Shown here: positions 9,680 through 19,414 of the stretch, in pieces | Layout of the letters: each line of letters begins with the position of its first letter | Position numbering within the stretch: the first letter of the stretch is position 1 | NCBI RefSeq assembly: GCF_001667145.1 | Contig: NZ_LZIF01000087.1 | Coordinates: 100,486 to 164,485 of the forward strand | Source of the DNA: Mycobacterium sp. 852002-51971_SCH5477799-a | Lineage (GTDB): Bacteria; Actinomycetota; Actinomycetes; Mycobacteriales; Mycobacteriaceae | Length of the DNA stretch: 64,000 nt | Direction: 5' to 3' | Notes under the pieces: model-generated | The model's input: only the letters and a program-made list of their open reading frames with translations | What the model was told of the DNA's origin: nothing | The model's database searches: none | Program-made: the position numbers and the translations under genes

Positions 9680-10780
9680 TCAGGAAATCGCATTGACCGC
9701 GCTCGACAGCTTCGTCGTGAACGAGCTGGGCAGCGGGATGGAACCGTACTGCTCCAAACCGTCCTGGCCCGGACCGATCGCCGCCTGCATGAACGCCTTC
9801 ACCGCCTTGCCCGTGGCCGCGTCGGGGTATTTCGAGCACACGATTTCATAGGTCGCGAGCACGATCGGGTACGCGCCGGACTGGGTCGGCTTGTAGAACG
9901 ACGAGGTGTCCAGCACCAGGTCGTTGCCCTGCCCGCTGAAGGTGGCCCCGGCGATCGTCTTCTCGACGGAGTCCTTGGTGATGGCCACCGCGTCCGGGCC
10001 CGCCGACGTGATGATCGACGCCATGCTCAGCTGCTTGCCCACGGCGAAGGACCACTCGTTGTAGGTGATCGATCCCTCGGTGTTCTGCAGCAGCGCGGAC
10101 GTGCCATTGTTCCCGCTGGCACCCTGCCCGACGCCACCGTTGAACGTCTCGCTGCCGCCCTTGCCCCAGGCGCCGTCGGACGCACCATCGAGGTACTTCT
10201 GAAAATTCGCAGTGGTACCGGATTTGTCGCTGCGGAAGATGACCGTGATGGGCGTCGAGGGCAGGTTGAGGCCCGAGTTGACCGCCTTTAGCGCCGGGTC
10301 GTCCCACTTGGTGATGGCCCCGTTGAAGATCTTCGCGACGGTCGGCCCATCCAATTTCAGCCCGTTCACCCCACTGAGGTGGTAGGTGACCGCGATCGGT
10401 CCGAACACGGTGGGCAGGTCCCAGGCCGGCGAACCGCACCGCTGCGCCGCCCGGTCGTTCTGGCCCGTGGAGGGGTCCAGCGGGACATCGGAACCGGCGA
10501 GGTCGGTCTGGTTGTTGACGAATTCCGTCACGCCGGCGCCGGACCCGTTCGCGTTGTAATCCAGCGTGTAGCCGGGGCACGCGCGAACGTAGGCGTAGAC
10601 GAATTGTTCGATCGCGTTCTGCTGCGCTGTCGAGCCGCTGTCCTTCAACACCTTCTTGCCACCGCAGTCCACCGACGGCGCCTTGGCGCCGGACGAGTTC
10701 GACTCGCCGCCACACCCTGCCAGCGCCAGGGCGGTGACGGCCACCAGGCCCAGTGCGACACCAGATCGAGCGAACCTCAC
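9680..10780 (-). CDS. pstS2: Phosphate-binding lipoprotein PstS2
   Basis: 366 residues, close to the 370 of M. tuberculosis PstS2. Signal peptide with lipobox LALAGC, then the periplasmic phosphate-binding fold with AIEQFVYAY..., GSDVPLD and the ligand loop [13 protein letters not shown] chose GTG at 10780 because AAGGAG sits 5 nt upstream on the minus strand; the frame is open far upstream but has no better start and runs into pstB DNA. It is 21 bp upstream of pknD and divergent from pstB, so both directions share the AT-rich intergenic region. Delivers phosphate to the PstC/PstA channel. Confidence 0.93.
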   Translation of the reverse strand: MRFARSGVALGLVAVTALALAGCGGESNSSGAKAPSVDCGGKKVLKDSGSTAQQNAIEQFVYAYVRACPGYTLDYNANGSGAGVTEFVNNQTDLAGSDVPLDPSTGQNDRAAQRCGSPAWDLPTVFGPIAVTYHLSGVNGLKLDGPTVAKIFNGAITKWDDPALKAVNSGLNLPSTPITVIFRSDKSGTTANFQKYLDGASDGAWGKGGSETFNGGVGQGASGNNGTSALLQNTEGSITYNEWSFAVGKQLSMASIITSAGPDAVAITKDSVEKTIAGATFSGQGNDLVLDTSSFYKPTQSGAYPIVLATYEIVCSKYPDAATGKAVKAFMQAAIGPGQDGLEQYGSIPLPSSFTTKLSSAVNAIS

Positions 10781-10848
10781 GAAACTCCTTCGATCGTCAA
10801 CAAAATTTAACCAATCGCGAATATACAAACCCTTGACAAACAATAAGA

Positions 10849-10866
10849 GGTTAATGAGCGGTGAAC
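10849..10866. promoter_or_regulatory. PHO-box-like direct repeat between pstS2 and pstB
   Basis: GGTTAAT and GGTGAAC are spaced 11 bp apart. On the minus strand this reads GTTCACC-N4-ATTAACC, the pattern of actinobacterial PhoP/RegX3-type sites. It lies where the -35 region of the pstB promoter would be, in an AT-rich stretch. Binding by SenX3-RegX3 is inferred. Confidence 0.4.
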
Positions 10867-10886
10867 GCGTGCCGCGCGCAAACACG

Positions 10887-10892
10887 TAGCAT
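10887..10892 (+). promoter_or_regulatory. -10 element of pstB
   Basis: TAGCAT ends 9 nt before the ATG at 10902 and lies about 20 bp downstream of the PHO-box-like repeat. There is no Shine-Dalgarno sequence, so a leaderless or nearly leaderless mRNA is likely. Confidence 0.4.
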
Positions 10893-10901
10893 CGGTTGTC
10901 A

Positions 10902-11750
10902 ATGCGTCGCAAAGAACGAATACCTGCCGCAGTTGCGGCTCCTGCCGCCGACGATGGCGGCCAACCGCTGCGCGCGGTCGACCTGACCCTGGGATTCGGC
11001 CCCAAGACAGTCCTCGAGCAGGTCAGCCTCGACTTCCCGGCCCGTTCCGTCACCACCCTGCTGGGCCCGACCGGCTCGGGCAAAACCACCTTCCTGCGCA
11101 CCCTGAACCGGATGAACGACAAGGTCTCCGGATTCCGGCACAGCGGTGATGTGCTGTTGGGCGGACGCACCATCTTCGCCGACCGCGACCTGATGGAGTT
11201 TCGCCGCAGCGTCGGCATGCTGTTCCAGCGTCCCAATCCGTTCCCGATGTCGATCATGGACAACGTGGTGGCCGGCGTGCGCGCTCACAAAATGGTGCCG
11301 CGCAGGGAGTTCAAAAACGTCGCCGAGGCCCGGCTCACCGAGGTCGGCCTCTGGGATGCGGTCAGGGATCGGCTCGGTGATTCACCATTCCGGCTCTCCG
11401 GTGGCCAGCAGCAGCTGTTGTGCCTGGCCCGCGCCCTTGCCGTCAACCCGGAGGTGCTGTTGCTCGACGAGCCCACCTCCTCGCTGGACCCGACCACAAC
11501 CGAAAAGATCGAGGGGCTCATCCGATCACTCGCCGACCGGCTGACCGTGATCATGGTCACGCACGACCTCGCGCAGGCCGCCCGCACCGGCGACCGGACA
11601 GCCTTCTTTTTCGAGGGAAGGCTGGTCGAGGAGGGGCCGACCAAGCAGTTGTTCCTATCGCCGAAGCACGAGGAGACCGTCCGCTACTTCGCGCCGTTCC
11701 GGCCGGCCGAGGGCTCCTCGCACCCGGCCGGGGTCGCGGACAGTCACTAG
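10902..11750 (+). CDS. pstB: Phosphate ABC transporter ATPase
   Basis: 282 residues; energises PstC/PstA phosphate import at the inner face of the membrane. Walker [10 protein letters not shown] is near residue 52, the signature is [15 protein letters not shown], Walker B is [13 protein letters not shown], and the switch histidine is in VMVTHDL. I chose ATG 10902 over an in-frame TTG at 10896 because of its spacing to the -10 element. First gene of the plus-strand pst operon, 30 bp before the first pstS1 copy. Synteny with pknD and pstS2 matches Rv0931c-Rv0936 of M. tuberculosis. Confidence 0.94.
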   Translation: MRRKERIPAAVAAPAADDGGQPLRAVDLTLGFGPKTVLEQVSLDFPARSVTTLLGPTGSGKTTFLRTLNRMNDKVSGFRHSGDVLLGGRTIFADRDLMEFRRSVGMLFQRPNPFPMSIMDNVVAGVRAHKMVPRREFKNVAEARLTEVGLWDAVRDRLGDSPFRLSGGQQQLLCLARALAVNPEVLLLDEPTSSLDPTTTEKIEGLIRSLADRLTVIMVTHDLAQAARTGDRTAFFFEGRLVEEGPTKQLFLSPKHEETVRYFAPFRPAEGSSHPAGVADSH

Positions 11751-11780
11751 AGGGACCGCCGGACAAGAGGAAGCGAGGAC

Positions 11781-12905
11781 GTGAAGATTCGTCTGGGTAC
11801 GCTGCTTGGCCTGGTGGCCATTGGGCCGCCGGCCCTGGGGATCGCAGCCTGCGGTTCGCAGGCCACAGGTGGTGCGGCGAGTACCGGGCCGACCGCCCGC
11901 AGCGTCGCGACGGCACCGGCCACATCCACGATGGAGCTCTCGGAGACCGGCAGCACGCTGCTCTACCCGCTGTTCAGTGAGTGGGGCGCCGCCTATCGGG
12001 CGAAGTACCCGAACGTCACCGTCACCACCCAGGGCAGCGGCTCTGGCGCCGGGATCTCCCAGGTCGCGGCCGGGGCGGTCATCATCGGCGCTTCCGACGC
12101 CTACCTGTCCGAGGGCGACATGACCGCGCACAAGGGATTGATGAACATCGCGCTGACGATTTCGGCGCAGCAGGTCAACTACAACCTGCCCGGTGTCCAT
12201 CAGCACCTCAAGCTCAACGGCAAGGTACTGGCCGCCATGTATCGGGGCGCCATCAAAACCTGGAACGACCCGCAGGTCGCCGGCATCAACCCCGGCCTGC
12301 AGCTCCCGGACACCCCGGTGGTTCCGCTGCACCGCTCCGACGGGTCCGGTAGCACGTTTCAGTTCACCCAGTACCTGTCCAAGCAGGACCCCGATGGTTG
12401 GGGCCGCTCGCCCGGTTTCGGCACTACCGTCGCCTTCCCGGCGGTGCCCGGCGCGCTGGGCGAAAACGGCGACGGTGCCATGGTGACCGGCTGCGCCGCG
12501 AACCCCGGCTGTGTGGCCTACACCAGCATCGGGTCGCTCGACGAGGCCGACCAGCACGGGCTGGGCGAGGCCAAGCTGGGCAACGCCTCCGGCAAATACC
12601 TGCTGCCCAAGGCCAAGAGCATTGCGGCCGCCGCCGCCGGCTCCGCCTCGAAAACCCCGGCGAACCAGGCGATCTCGCTGATCAACGGCCCGGCCGCGGA
12701 CGGCTACCCGATCGTCAACTACGAGTACGCCATCGTCAACAGCGGGCAGAAGGACGCCGCCACCGCCCAGACCCTGCAGGCGTTCCTGCACTGGGCGATC
12801 ACCGACGGCAACAACGCCTCGTTCCTGGACAAGGTCCACTTCCAACCGCTGCCGGCCGAGGTGGCGAAGTCCTCGGACGCCCAGATCGCCAAGATCAGCG
12901 GATGA
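11781..12905 (+). CDS. pstS1: Phosphate-binding lipoprotein PstS1, copy A
   Basis: 374 residues, the same length as M. tuberculosis PstS1 (a 38 kDa lipoprotein antigen). GTG start; signal peptide with lipobox GIAAC; phosphate motifs [21 protein letters not shown] and HRSDGSGSTFQF. It is the more diverged of two tandem copies: in the ligand loop it has Ser where copy B has Asp (GSGDTF), and its signal peptide and residues 1-60 differ strongly from copy B. The last roughly 70 residues are nearly identical to copy B even at nucleotide level. It probably feeds PstC1/PstA2; a changed affinity is possible but untested. Confidence 0.92.
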   Translation: MKIRLGTLLGLVAIGPPALGIAACGSQATGGAASTGPTARSVATAPATSTMELSETGSTLLYPLFSEWGAAYRAKYPNVTVTTQGSGSGAGISQVAAGAVIIGASDAYLSEGDMTAHKGLMNIALTISAQQVNYNLPGVHQHLKLNGKVLAAMYRGAIKTWNDPQVAGINPGLQLPDTPVVPLHRSDGSGSTFQFTQYLSKQDPDGWGRSPGFGTTVAFPAVPGALGENGDGAMVTGCAANPGCVAYTSIGSLDEADQHGLGEAKLGNASGKYLLPKAKSIAAAAAGSASKTPANQAISLINGPAADGYPIVNYEYAIVNSGQKDAATAQTLQAFLHWAITDGNNASFLDKVHFQPLPAEVAKSSDAQIAKISG

Positions 12906-12951
12906 GCACAGAAATACAAGGGACACAAAGGAAAAGGAAAAGGAGAAGACC

Positions 12952-14079
12952 GTGAAAGTTCGTATGAGCAGGTTGCTGGCTGCGGCGGCGACCGCACCCC
13001 TGGTGTTGGCCGCGGCTGCGTGTGGTTCGAACTCGCAGAACGGCGCGCCGAGTCAGGGTGGCGGCGGCGGCCCGGTCGCGACGACACCGGCGTCATCGCC
13101 GGTGACGCTGTCAGAGACCGGCAGCACGCTGCTGTACCCGTTGTTCAACCTGTGGGGCCCCGCCTACCACGACAAGTACAACAACGTCACGATCACCACC
13201 CAGGGCACCGGCTCGGGGACCGGGATCTCCCAGGCGGGGGCCGGGGCGGTCGCCATCGGCGCCTCCGACGCCTACCTGTCCGAGGGCGACATGGCCGCGC
13301 ACAAGGGGCTGATGAACATCGCGCTGGCGATCTCGGCGCAGCAGATCAACTACAACCTGCCCGGTGTCACCGAACACATCAAGCTCAACGGCAAGGTGCT
13401 GGCCGCCATGTACAACGGCACCGTCAAAACCTGGAACGATCCGCAGATCGCCGGGCTGAACCCCGGCGTGAATCTGCCCGCCACGCCGGTGGTTCCGCTG
13501 CACCGCTCCGACGGCTCCGGTGACACCTTCCTGTTCACCCAGTACCTGTCCAAGCAGGACCCCGACGGCTGGGGGAAGTCACCCGGTTTCGGCACCACCG
13601 TCGCCTTCCCGACGGTGCCCGGCGCGCTGGGCGAGAACGGCAACGGCGGCATGGTGACCGGCTGCGCCGACACCCCGGGCTGCGTGGCCTACATCGGCAT
13701 CAGCTTCCTCGACCAGGCCCAGCAGAAGGGGCTCGGCGAGGCGCAGCTGGCCAACGCCTCCGACAAGTACCTGCTGCCCGACGCCAAGAGCATTGCGGCC
13801 GCGGCGTCCGGCTTCGCCTCGAAAACCCCGGCGAATCAGGCGATCTCGCTGATCAACGGCCTGGCCGCGGACGGCTACCCGATCGTCAACTACGAGTACG
13901 CCATCGTCAACACGGGGCAGAAGGACGCCGCCACCGCCCAGACCCTGCAGGCGTTCCTGCACTGGGCGATCACCGACGGCAACAACGCCTCGTTCCTGGA
14001 CAAGGTTCACTTCCAGCCGCTGCCGGCCGAGGTGGTGAAGTCCTCGGACGCCCAGATCGCCAAGATCAGCGGCCAGTAA
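12952..14079 (+). CDS. pstS1: Phosphate-binding lipoprotein PstS1, copy B
   Basis: 375 residues. GTG start at 12952 with the strong site AAGGAG about 8 nt upstream in a purine-rich spacer. Lipobox AAAACGS, then [30 protein letters not shown] and [12 protein letters not shown], the last identical to M. tuberculosis PstS1. By eye this copy is closer than copy A to the M. tuberculosis protein, so it is the likelier functional orthologue. It is 46 bp after copy A and 7 bp before pstC1, within one operon. Confidence 0.94.
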   Translation: MKVRMSRLLAAAATAPLVLAAAACGSNSQNGAPSQGGGGGPVATTPASSPVTLSETGSTLLYPLFNLWGPAYHDKYNNVTITTQGTGSGTGISQAGAGAVAIGASDAYLSEGDMAAHKGLMNIALAISAQQINYNLPGVTEHIKLNGKVLAAMYNGTVKTWNDPQIAGLNPGVNLPATPVVPLHRSDGSGDTFLFTQYLSKQDPDGWGKSPGFGTTVAFPTVPGALGENGNGGMVTGCADTPGCVAYIGISFLDQAQQKGLGEAQLANASDKYLLPDAKSIAAAASGFASKTPANQAISLINGLAADGYPIVNYEYAIVNTGQKDAATAQTLQAFLHWAITDGNNASFLDKVHFQPLPAEVVKSSDAQIAKISGQ

Positions 14080-14086
14080 GGATTCG

Positions 14087-15124
14087 GTGACCGACGTGAT
14101 GGGGGGCGCGCTGCGGCGGATCCGCGGCGTGCGCCGCCCGGGCCTGGCCATCCGCTCCCTGGGTGCCGTGGGCGCGGTGGTTCCGCTGCTCGCGCTGGTG
14201 TTCGTGCTCGCAACCCTGCTGCTCGAGGCGCTGCCCGCGATCAGGGTCAACGGGCTGCACTTCTTCACCGGCACCGACTGGAACCCCGGCAACACGTATG
14301 GCGACGCCGTCGTCACCCGTGGCGTCCGACATCCGGTCGGCGCCTACTACGGCGCGCTGCCGCTGATCGTCGGGACCCTGGCGACCTCGGCGATCGCCCT
14401 GATCATCGGGGTGCCGGTGTCGATCGGGGCGGCGCTGGTGATCGTGGAGCGGTTGCCGAAGCGTCTCGCGTCGGCCATCGGCATGGTGCTCGAACTGCTC
14501 GCCGGCATTCCCAGCGTCATCGTCGGCCTGTGGGGCGCGATGACGTTCGGGCCGTTCATCGCCCACTACGTGGCTCCGGTGATCGCCCGCAACGCCCCCG
14601 ACGTGCCGGTGCTGAGCTACTTCCGCGGCAATACCGGCAACGGCGAGGGCTTGTTGGTGTCCGGCCTGGTGCTGGCGGTGATGGTCATTCCCATCATCGC
14701 CAGCACCACCCGTGACCTGATCCGCCAGGTGCCGTTGTTGCCGCGCGAGGGTGCCGTCGCACTGGGAATGACCGACTGGGAGTGCGCGCGGCGGGTCACC
14801 CTGCCGTGGGTGTCGAGCGGCATCGTCGGCGCCGTCGTGCTCGGGCTCGGGCGCGCGTTGGGCGAGACGATGGCCGTCGCCATGGTGTCCGGCGCGGTGT
14901 TGGGCGCGATGCCCGCCAACATCTACGCGACGATGACCACCATCGCCGCCACCGTTGTGTCGCAGCTGGATTCGGCGATGACCGACTTCACCGACTTCGC
15001 GGTGAAGACCCTGGCCGAGGTCTCCCTGGTGCTGATGGTGATCACGTTGCTGACCAACATCGCGGCCCGCGCGATGGTGCGGCGGGTGTCGGGCACGGCA
15101 CTGCCGGTGGGGCGGGGAGTCTGA
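14087..15124 (+). CDS. pstC1: Phosphate ABC transporter permease PstC
   Basis: 345 residues with about six hydrophobic segments. Inner-membrane half of the phosphate channel. The permease (EAA-like) loop [17 protein letters not shown] is near residue 220, and [15 protein letters not shown] follows. GTG start 7 bp after pstS1 copy B; a further in-frame start a few codons later is possible. One base separates its stop from the pstA2 start, so translation is probably coupled. Length fits M. tuberculosis PstC1 (338). Confidence 0.93.
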   Translation: MTDVMGGALRRIRGVRRPGLAIRSLGAVGAVVPLLALVFVLATLLLEALPAIRVNGLHFFTGTDWNPGNTYGDAVVTRGVRHPVGAYYGALPLIVGTLATSAIALIIGVPVSIGAALVIVERLPKRLASAIGMVLELLAGIPSVIVGLWGAMTFGPFIAHYVAPVIARNAPDVPVLSYFRGNTGNGEGLLVSGLVLAVMVIPIIASTTRDLIRQVPLLPREGAVALGMTDWECARRVTLPWVSSGIVGAVVLGLGRALGETMAVAMVSGAVLGAMPANIYATMTTIAATVVSQLDSAMTDFTDFAVKTLAEVSLVLMVITLLTNIAARAMVRRVSGTALPVGRGV

Positions 15125-15125
15125 C

Positions 15126-15974
15126 GTGGTCGGTACCCGGCGCAAGGTCGTCAACGCGCTGTTCTGGGTCGCGTGCGTGTGCTGCCTGGCGGTGGTGGTC
15201 GTGCCGACACTGTGGATGCTGATCGAGGTCGTCGGGCGCGCGTTACCGGTCTTCAAATGGAGTGTGTTGACCGAAAACACCCGCGGCAACGGTGGCGGGC
15301 TGCGCAACGCCATCGCCGGGACCGTCGTCGTCGGCGTCGGCGTCATGCTGGTCGGCGGCACCGTCAGCGTGTTGACCGGCATCTATCTCTCCGAATTCGC
15401 CGGTGGCAGAACGCGTTCCATTCTGCGCGGCGCCTACGAAATCCTGGCCGGCATCCCGTCGATCGTGCTCGGATACGTCGGCTATCTGGCGCTGGTGGTG
15501 AAGTTCGGCTGGGGGTTTTCCCTGGCGGCCGGGGTGCTGACGCTCTCGGCAATGAGCATTCCGTACATCGCCAAGGCCACCGAATCCGCGCTTGCCCAGG
15601 TGCCCACGTCCTACCGGGAAGGGGCGGAGGCGCTCGGGCTGCCGCTCGGTTGGACGCTGCGCAAGATCGTGCTCAAGTCGGCCATCCCGGGAATCGTCAC
15701 GGGCCTGCTGGTGGCGCTCGCGCTGGCGGTCGGCGAGACGGCGCCGATGTTGTACACGGCGGGCTGGTCGAATTCGGTCCCGAGCGGAAAGCTCACCGAC
15801 TCACCGGTCGGCTATCTGACCTACCCGATCTGGACGTTCTACAACCTGCCCTCGAGGGCGGCTCGCGACCTGTCCTACGACGCGGCGTTCCTGCTGATCG
15901 TGTTCGTGCTGCTGCTGATCCTCCTCGGGCGCCTGATCACCTGGTTCGCGCGGCGGCACTCGGAGTCGCAGTGA
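15126..15974 (+). CDS. pstA2: Phosphate ABC transporter permease PstA
   Basis: 282 residues, GTG start. Partner permease of PstC1, with about six membrane segments, the coupling loop [19 protein letters not shown] near residue 160 and [19 protein letters not shown]. tuberculosis PstA2 is listed at about 300 residues, so this start may be short at the N-terminus or simply differ. Last gene of the pst operon; it converges on the response regulator gene with a 6 bp gap and no hairpin between them. Confidence 0.92.
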   Translation: MVGTRRKVVNALFWVACVCCLAVVVVPTLWMLIEVVGRALPVFKWSVLTENTRGNGGGLRNAIAGTVVVGVGVMLVGGTVSVLTGIYLSEFAGGRTRSILRGAYEILAGIPSIVLGYVGYLALVVKFGWGFSLAAGVLTLSAMSIPYIAKATESALAQVPTSYREGAEALGLPLGWTLRKIVLKSAIPGIVTGLLVALALAVGETAPMLYTAGWSNSVPSGKLTDSPVGYLTYPIWTFYNLPSRAARDLSYDAAFLLIVFVLLLILLGRLITWFARRHSESQ

Positions 15975-15980
15975 CCCCGG

Positions 15981-16430
15981 CTAGGCGCCGTTGCCCGGCA
16001 ACCGCACGACCTGGACGAAGAACTCGTCGATCTGCCGGACGGCCTTCATGAATTGGTCCAGGTCAACGGGTTTGGTGACGTAGGCGTTGGCGTGCAACTT
16101 GTAGCTCTTGAGGATGTCCTCCTCCGCCGAGGAGGTGGTGAGCACCACGACCGGGATGCGCGCCAGGTCGGGGTCGGACTTGACCTTCTCCAGTAGCTGG
16201 CGGCCATCGTATTTGGGCAGATTCAGGTCGAGCAGGATCAGGTCGGGCCGCGGCGCGTCGGCGAACTCGCCGCGCCGGTAAAGGTAATTGAGGCCTTCCT
16301 CCCCGTCATGGGCGACGTGGAGCCTGTTCTTGAGCTTGTTGTGCTCGAACGCTTCTCGCGTGATGAGCTCGTCGCCCGGGTCGTCCTCGACGAGCAGGAT
16401 GTCGATTGCTCTGCCTTCCGGCGTGGTCAT
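15981..16430 (-). CDS. Stand-alone response regulator (Rcp1-like)
   Basis: 149 residues, a single receiver domain with no output domain. Acidic pocket EDD at 15-17, phosphorylated Asp68 in LILLDLNLP, TTSS at 98-101 and the conserved Lys120 in YVTKPVD. The loop insertions fit the Rcp1 type that partners phytochrome-like histidine kinases. ATG at 16430 overlaps the end of the histidine kinase gene by 4 bp, so the pair is translationally coupled. Probably a phosphate acceptor or shuttle for that kinase. Confidence 0.9.
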   Translation of the reverse strand: MTTPEGRAIDILLVEDDPGDELITREAFEHNKLKNRLHVAHDGEEGLNYLYRRGEFADAPRPDLILLDLNLPKYDGRQLLEKVKSDPDLARIPVVVLTTSSAEEDILKSYKLHANAYVTKPVDLDQFMKAVRQIDEFFVQVVRLPGNGA

Positions 16431-18028
16431 TGATGCGCTCCTTCCAAAGCAACCGAGTCTGCTTCGTCGACGGGTTCGGGCATGGGAAGGGTGAATTCGA
16501 ATCGGGTCCCCTCGGTGTAGGACGTGTCGATCCGGACGGTGCCGCCGTGATGCTCGATGATCTTCTTGACCAGTGCCAGGCCTACTCCGGTGCCGGCGTA
16601 CACATCCCGGCCGTGCAGCCGCTGGAAGATCACGAAGACCTTGTCGGAGAATTCCTCCGGGATGCCGATGCCATTGTCGGCCACACTCAGCAGCCATTCG
16701 CGGTCATGGATGCCGGTCCCGGGCGCGCATTCGATGACGATGCGGGGCCGACGGTCCTTGTGCCGGAACTTGATTGCGTTGCCGATCAAGTTCTGCCACA
16801 GCATCGTCAACAGCATGGGATCCCCGACGATCTGCGGCAGCGGCTGCGCCGGGCGGACGATTTGGGCATCCGTTTCCTCAACCGCGACGGCCAGGTTGGC
16901 CAGGCCGGCATCGAGCGTCGCGTCGAGCTGCACCTCGGTTTCGGTGGTGCCCAGCCGGCCGACCCGGGAGAAGGTGAGCAGGTCGTTGATCAGCGCCTGC
17001 ATGCGCTTGGCGCCGTCGACCGCGAACCCGATGTATTCGATGCCGCGCTCGTCGAGCTTGTCGGCGTACCGGCGCTCCAGCAGCTGGCAGAACGAGGCGA
17101 CCTTGCGCAGCGGCTCCTGCAGGTCATGGGAGGCGACGTAGGCGAACTGCTCGAGTTCGGTGTTGGAGCGGCGCAATTCGGCGGTCTGCTCGTCCAGCTG
17201 CTCCTGCGCCAACCGCGACGCCGCGAGTTCCTCGACGATGCGCTTGCGCATGTCCTCCACGTCGATCGCCATCTTGCGGATGTCCCTGGGCCGCCGCGGA
17301 GGCGAGATCGTCTCCTCGAAATTGCCCTCGGTTATCCGCCGGCAGGACGCGGCCAGCGCCGCGATCGGCCGGGTGATCACGGCTCGACTGAGCAGCCCCA
17401 GCACCAGGGCCGCCCCGATGACGATCAGCACCGTGCTACCCAGCACCCAATCGCGCCAGCCGTTGAACTCGTTGAGCTCGTCGATGGCCGCCGCAGAAGC
17501 CGTCGCCAGGTGGGTGTTCTGCGTGTCGAAAAGCTCACGCAGATGGTCGAATTTGACCTTGCCCATGTCGGCCGTGCCGGGGCTGAGATAGGTCGGCGTC
17601 TTGGGAGCCACGCGGGCGATCAGTGCCTCGGCATAGTTTGTCCGCCAGTCGGCGGCGGCGGCCTCCACCGCGTCCAGGTCGGCCATGAGCTCCGCGCGCC
17701 CGCCGACCAGACGCCGAACCTCGTCGGCCGCAGCCTGTTCGGCGCGCTGCCCGTCGTAATACGGCGCGAGGAACTGCCGGTCGGCGGCCATCAGGTAGCC
17801 CCGCATGCCCGTCTCCTGGTCACGCAGAGCCGCCTGCAAGCGCGCAGCGGCGACGCGCGCCGGCTGAATGTTCTGGGCCATCTGGCGCGCCACCTCGTCG
17901 GTGCGGTGCAGCAACACGGCGCCGGCCAGCGCCCCGACGAGCACCGTTACGCCCATGACCCACAGCACCAACGCCAGCCATCCCCGCACGGTGAGATCCG
18001 TGAGCCGAGACGCACGCGACGCGATCAC
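16427..18028 (-). CDS. CHASE3-HAMP sensor histidine kinase
   Basis: 533 residues. Transmembrane helix 17-40, an extracytoplasmic CHASE3-like helical domain 41-190, second helix 193-215, HAMP 215-268, a coiled coil 265-290, dimerisation/phosphoacceptor helix with His301 in VASHDLQEPLRKV, and an HATPase domain with WQNLIGNAIKF (N box), DNGIGIP (G1) and GTGVGLALVKKI (G2). The SHDLQEPLR form is shared with phytochrome-type kinases whose partners are single-receiver proteins. GTG start overlaps the phosphatase gene by 4 bp. Signal unknown. I know of no M. tuberculosis counterpart at this place. Confidence 0.9.
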   Translation of the reverse strand: MIASRASRLTDLTVRGWLALVLWVMGVTVLVGALAGAVLLHRTDEVARQMAQNIQPARVAAARLQAALRDQETGMRGYLMAADRQFLAPYYDGQRAEQAAADEVRRLVGGRAELMADLDAVEAAAADWRTNYAEALIARVAPKTPTYLSPGTADMGKVKFDHLRELFDTQNTHLATASAAAIDELNEFNGWRDWVLGSTVLIVIGAALVLGLLSRAVITRPIAALAASCRRITEGNFEETISPPRRPRDIRKMAIDVEDMRKRIVEELAASRLAQEQLDEQTAELRRSNTELEQFAYVASHDLQEPLRKVASFCQLLERRYADKLDERGIEYIGFAVDGAKRMQALINDLLTFSRVGRLGTTETEVQLDATLDAGLANLAVAVEETDAQIVRPAQPLPQIVGDPMLLTMLWQNLIGNAIKFRHKDRRPRIVIECAPGTGIHDREWLLSVADNGIGIPEEFSDKVFVIFQRLHGRDVYAGTGVGLALVKKIIEHHGGTVRIDTSYTEGTRFEFTLPMPEPVDEADSVALEGAHQ

Positions 18029-19215
18029 TTGATAGTCCTTTCGATGCGCAGAACGGCGATGTCATCGGTCAGACCGCCGCGTGGCTGGGCGAGCGTCTGG
18101 GCACCGTTGATGAGCGCGTCGACGAACGCGGGGCCGGGCTGATCCGCGTGCGCGCGGGCCAGGGCAAGCAAGCCGTCCTCGCCGAGACGTTGCGTGCCCT
18201 CTCCCGAATATCCCTCGAAGAGTCCGTCGGTCAGCAAGAGCAGGGCACACCCGGTGGGCAGGTCCAGCTCCTCGGACGGCCAATCGCCGGCGTGCAGGCC
18301 CAGCGCCGGGCCACCGGCCGGCTCGTGCCATTGGACGGTTCCCCCGGCCTGCACCAACATCCCGGGATGGCCGGCGCGGATGACGCTCACCCGCGGGCTG
18401 CCGGGCGAGATCTCGAGACTGAGCACTGTCGCGAAGATTCCGGTATCGGTTCGTTCCGAATACAAGACCCGCTCGAGCTGGCGCATCCGTTCGACGCCGT
18501 GCACACCGGCGAAGGTGAGCGCGCGAAACGCGATCCGCAATGCCGCGCCCAGCGCCGCCTCGTGCGGACCGTGCCCGGCGACGTCGCCGATCAGGACGTG
18601 CACGACTCGGTCGGTCGTCTGGATGACGTCGTAGAAGTCTCCGCACAGCAACGCGTCTTCGCGGCTCGGCCGGTACCGGGCGACGATGTCGACGCCCGGG
18701 TTGTCCAGCAGCAGCGGTGAGGGCAGCAGGCCCCGTTCCAGCAACGCGTTCTCCCGGGCCCGCAACTGCGTCGCGTGCAGATCGGCGGCGATGAGTTCGG
18801 CGCGCTTGCGCTCGATGGCGTACAGCAGCGCTCGGCGCAACATCTCCGGCTCGACCCGGCCCTTGACCAGGTAGTCCTGGGCGCCGGCGGCCACCGCCGA
18901 AGCCCCGAAATACTCGTCGTTCAGTCCGGTCAGCACCACGATCGGCACGGTGGCGTCGAGGTTGGCGATGCGGTTGAGCGCGTCGATCCCGCTGGCGTCG
19001 GGCAGGTGCAGATCCAGCAGCACGCAGTCGGGCCGGGCGGACTCCAGCTCGCGTTCGGCGTGGGCCATCGACTTCGCCCACACCACCTCGATGTTGGCGA
19101 CCGCGTCGGTGATCAGGTCTTCCACCAGCACCGCGTCGGCGCGGTCGTCCTCGACCAACAGCAACGACAGTGACTGCCAACTTGCCGTCGGGGTCACAGG
19201 AGCGCGCACGGGCAT
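18025..19215 (-). CDS. Receiver-PP2C (RsbU/SpoIIE-type) phosphatase
   Basis: 396 residues. Receiver domain 15-130 with Asp68 in CVLLDLHLPD, VVLTGL and a YLVKG lysine; short linker helix; SpoIIE-type PP2C domain about 185-395 with metal-site residues in LCGDFYDV, LIGDVAGHG, LTDGLFEGY and GGLTDDIAVL. Such proteins dephosphorylate STAS anti-sigma antagonists when the receiver is phosphorylated, freeing a sigma factor. The likely client is a SigF-type partner switch; the STAS gene at 32973 and rsbW-sigF are candidates. First gene of the operon with the kinase and receiver. ATG 19215 preferred over a TTG one codon earlier. About 200 bp upstream hold no gene. Confidence 0.88.
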   Translation of the reverse strand: MPVRAPVTPTASWQSLSLLLVEDDRADAVLVEDLITDAVANIEVVWAKSMAHAERELESARPDCVLLDLHLPDASGIDALNRIANLDATVPIVVLTGLNDEYFGASAVAAGAQDYLVKGRVEPEMLRRALLYAIERKRAELIAADLHATQLRARENALLERGLLPSPLLLDNPGVDIVARYRPSREDALLCGDFYDVIQTTDRVVHVLIGDVAGHGPHEAALGAALRIAFRALTFAGVHGVERMRQLERVLYSERTDTGIFATVLSLEISPGSPRVSVIRAGHPGMLVQAGGTVQWHEPAGGPALGLHAGDWPSEELDLPTGCALLLLTDGLFEGYSGEGTQRLGEDGLLALARAHADQPGPAFVDALINGAQTLAQPRGGLTDDIAVLRIERTIK

Positions 19216-19414
19216 CAAATCCCGGCCAGCTGTGGACGGACATCAGAAGGCACGTTCTGCACTGCGGACCCCTTTGCCGCGATAAGGCCTTTTGTGACAG
19301 TGGTCGGACGTATGTCGGTGACTGTTTACCGATCGTCGGTGTGCACTTCACGCACCGAGTGCAGATCCTAAGCGGTGCGGCTCGACTCTTCGCAACAGCA
19401 TCGCCGAAAAACCA

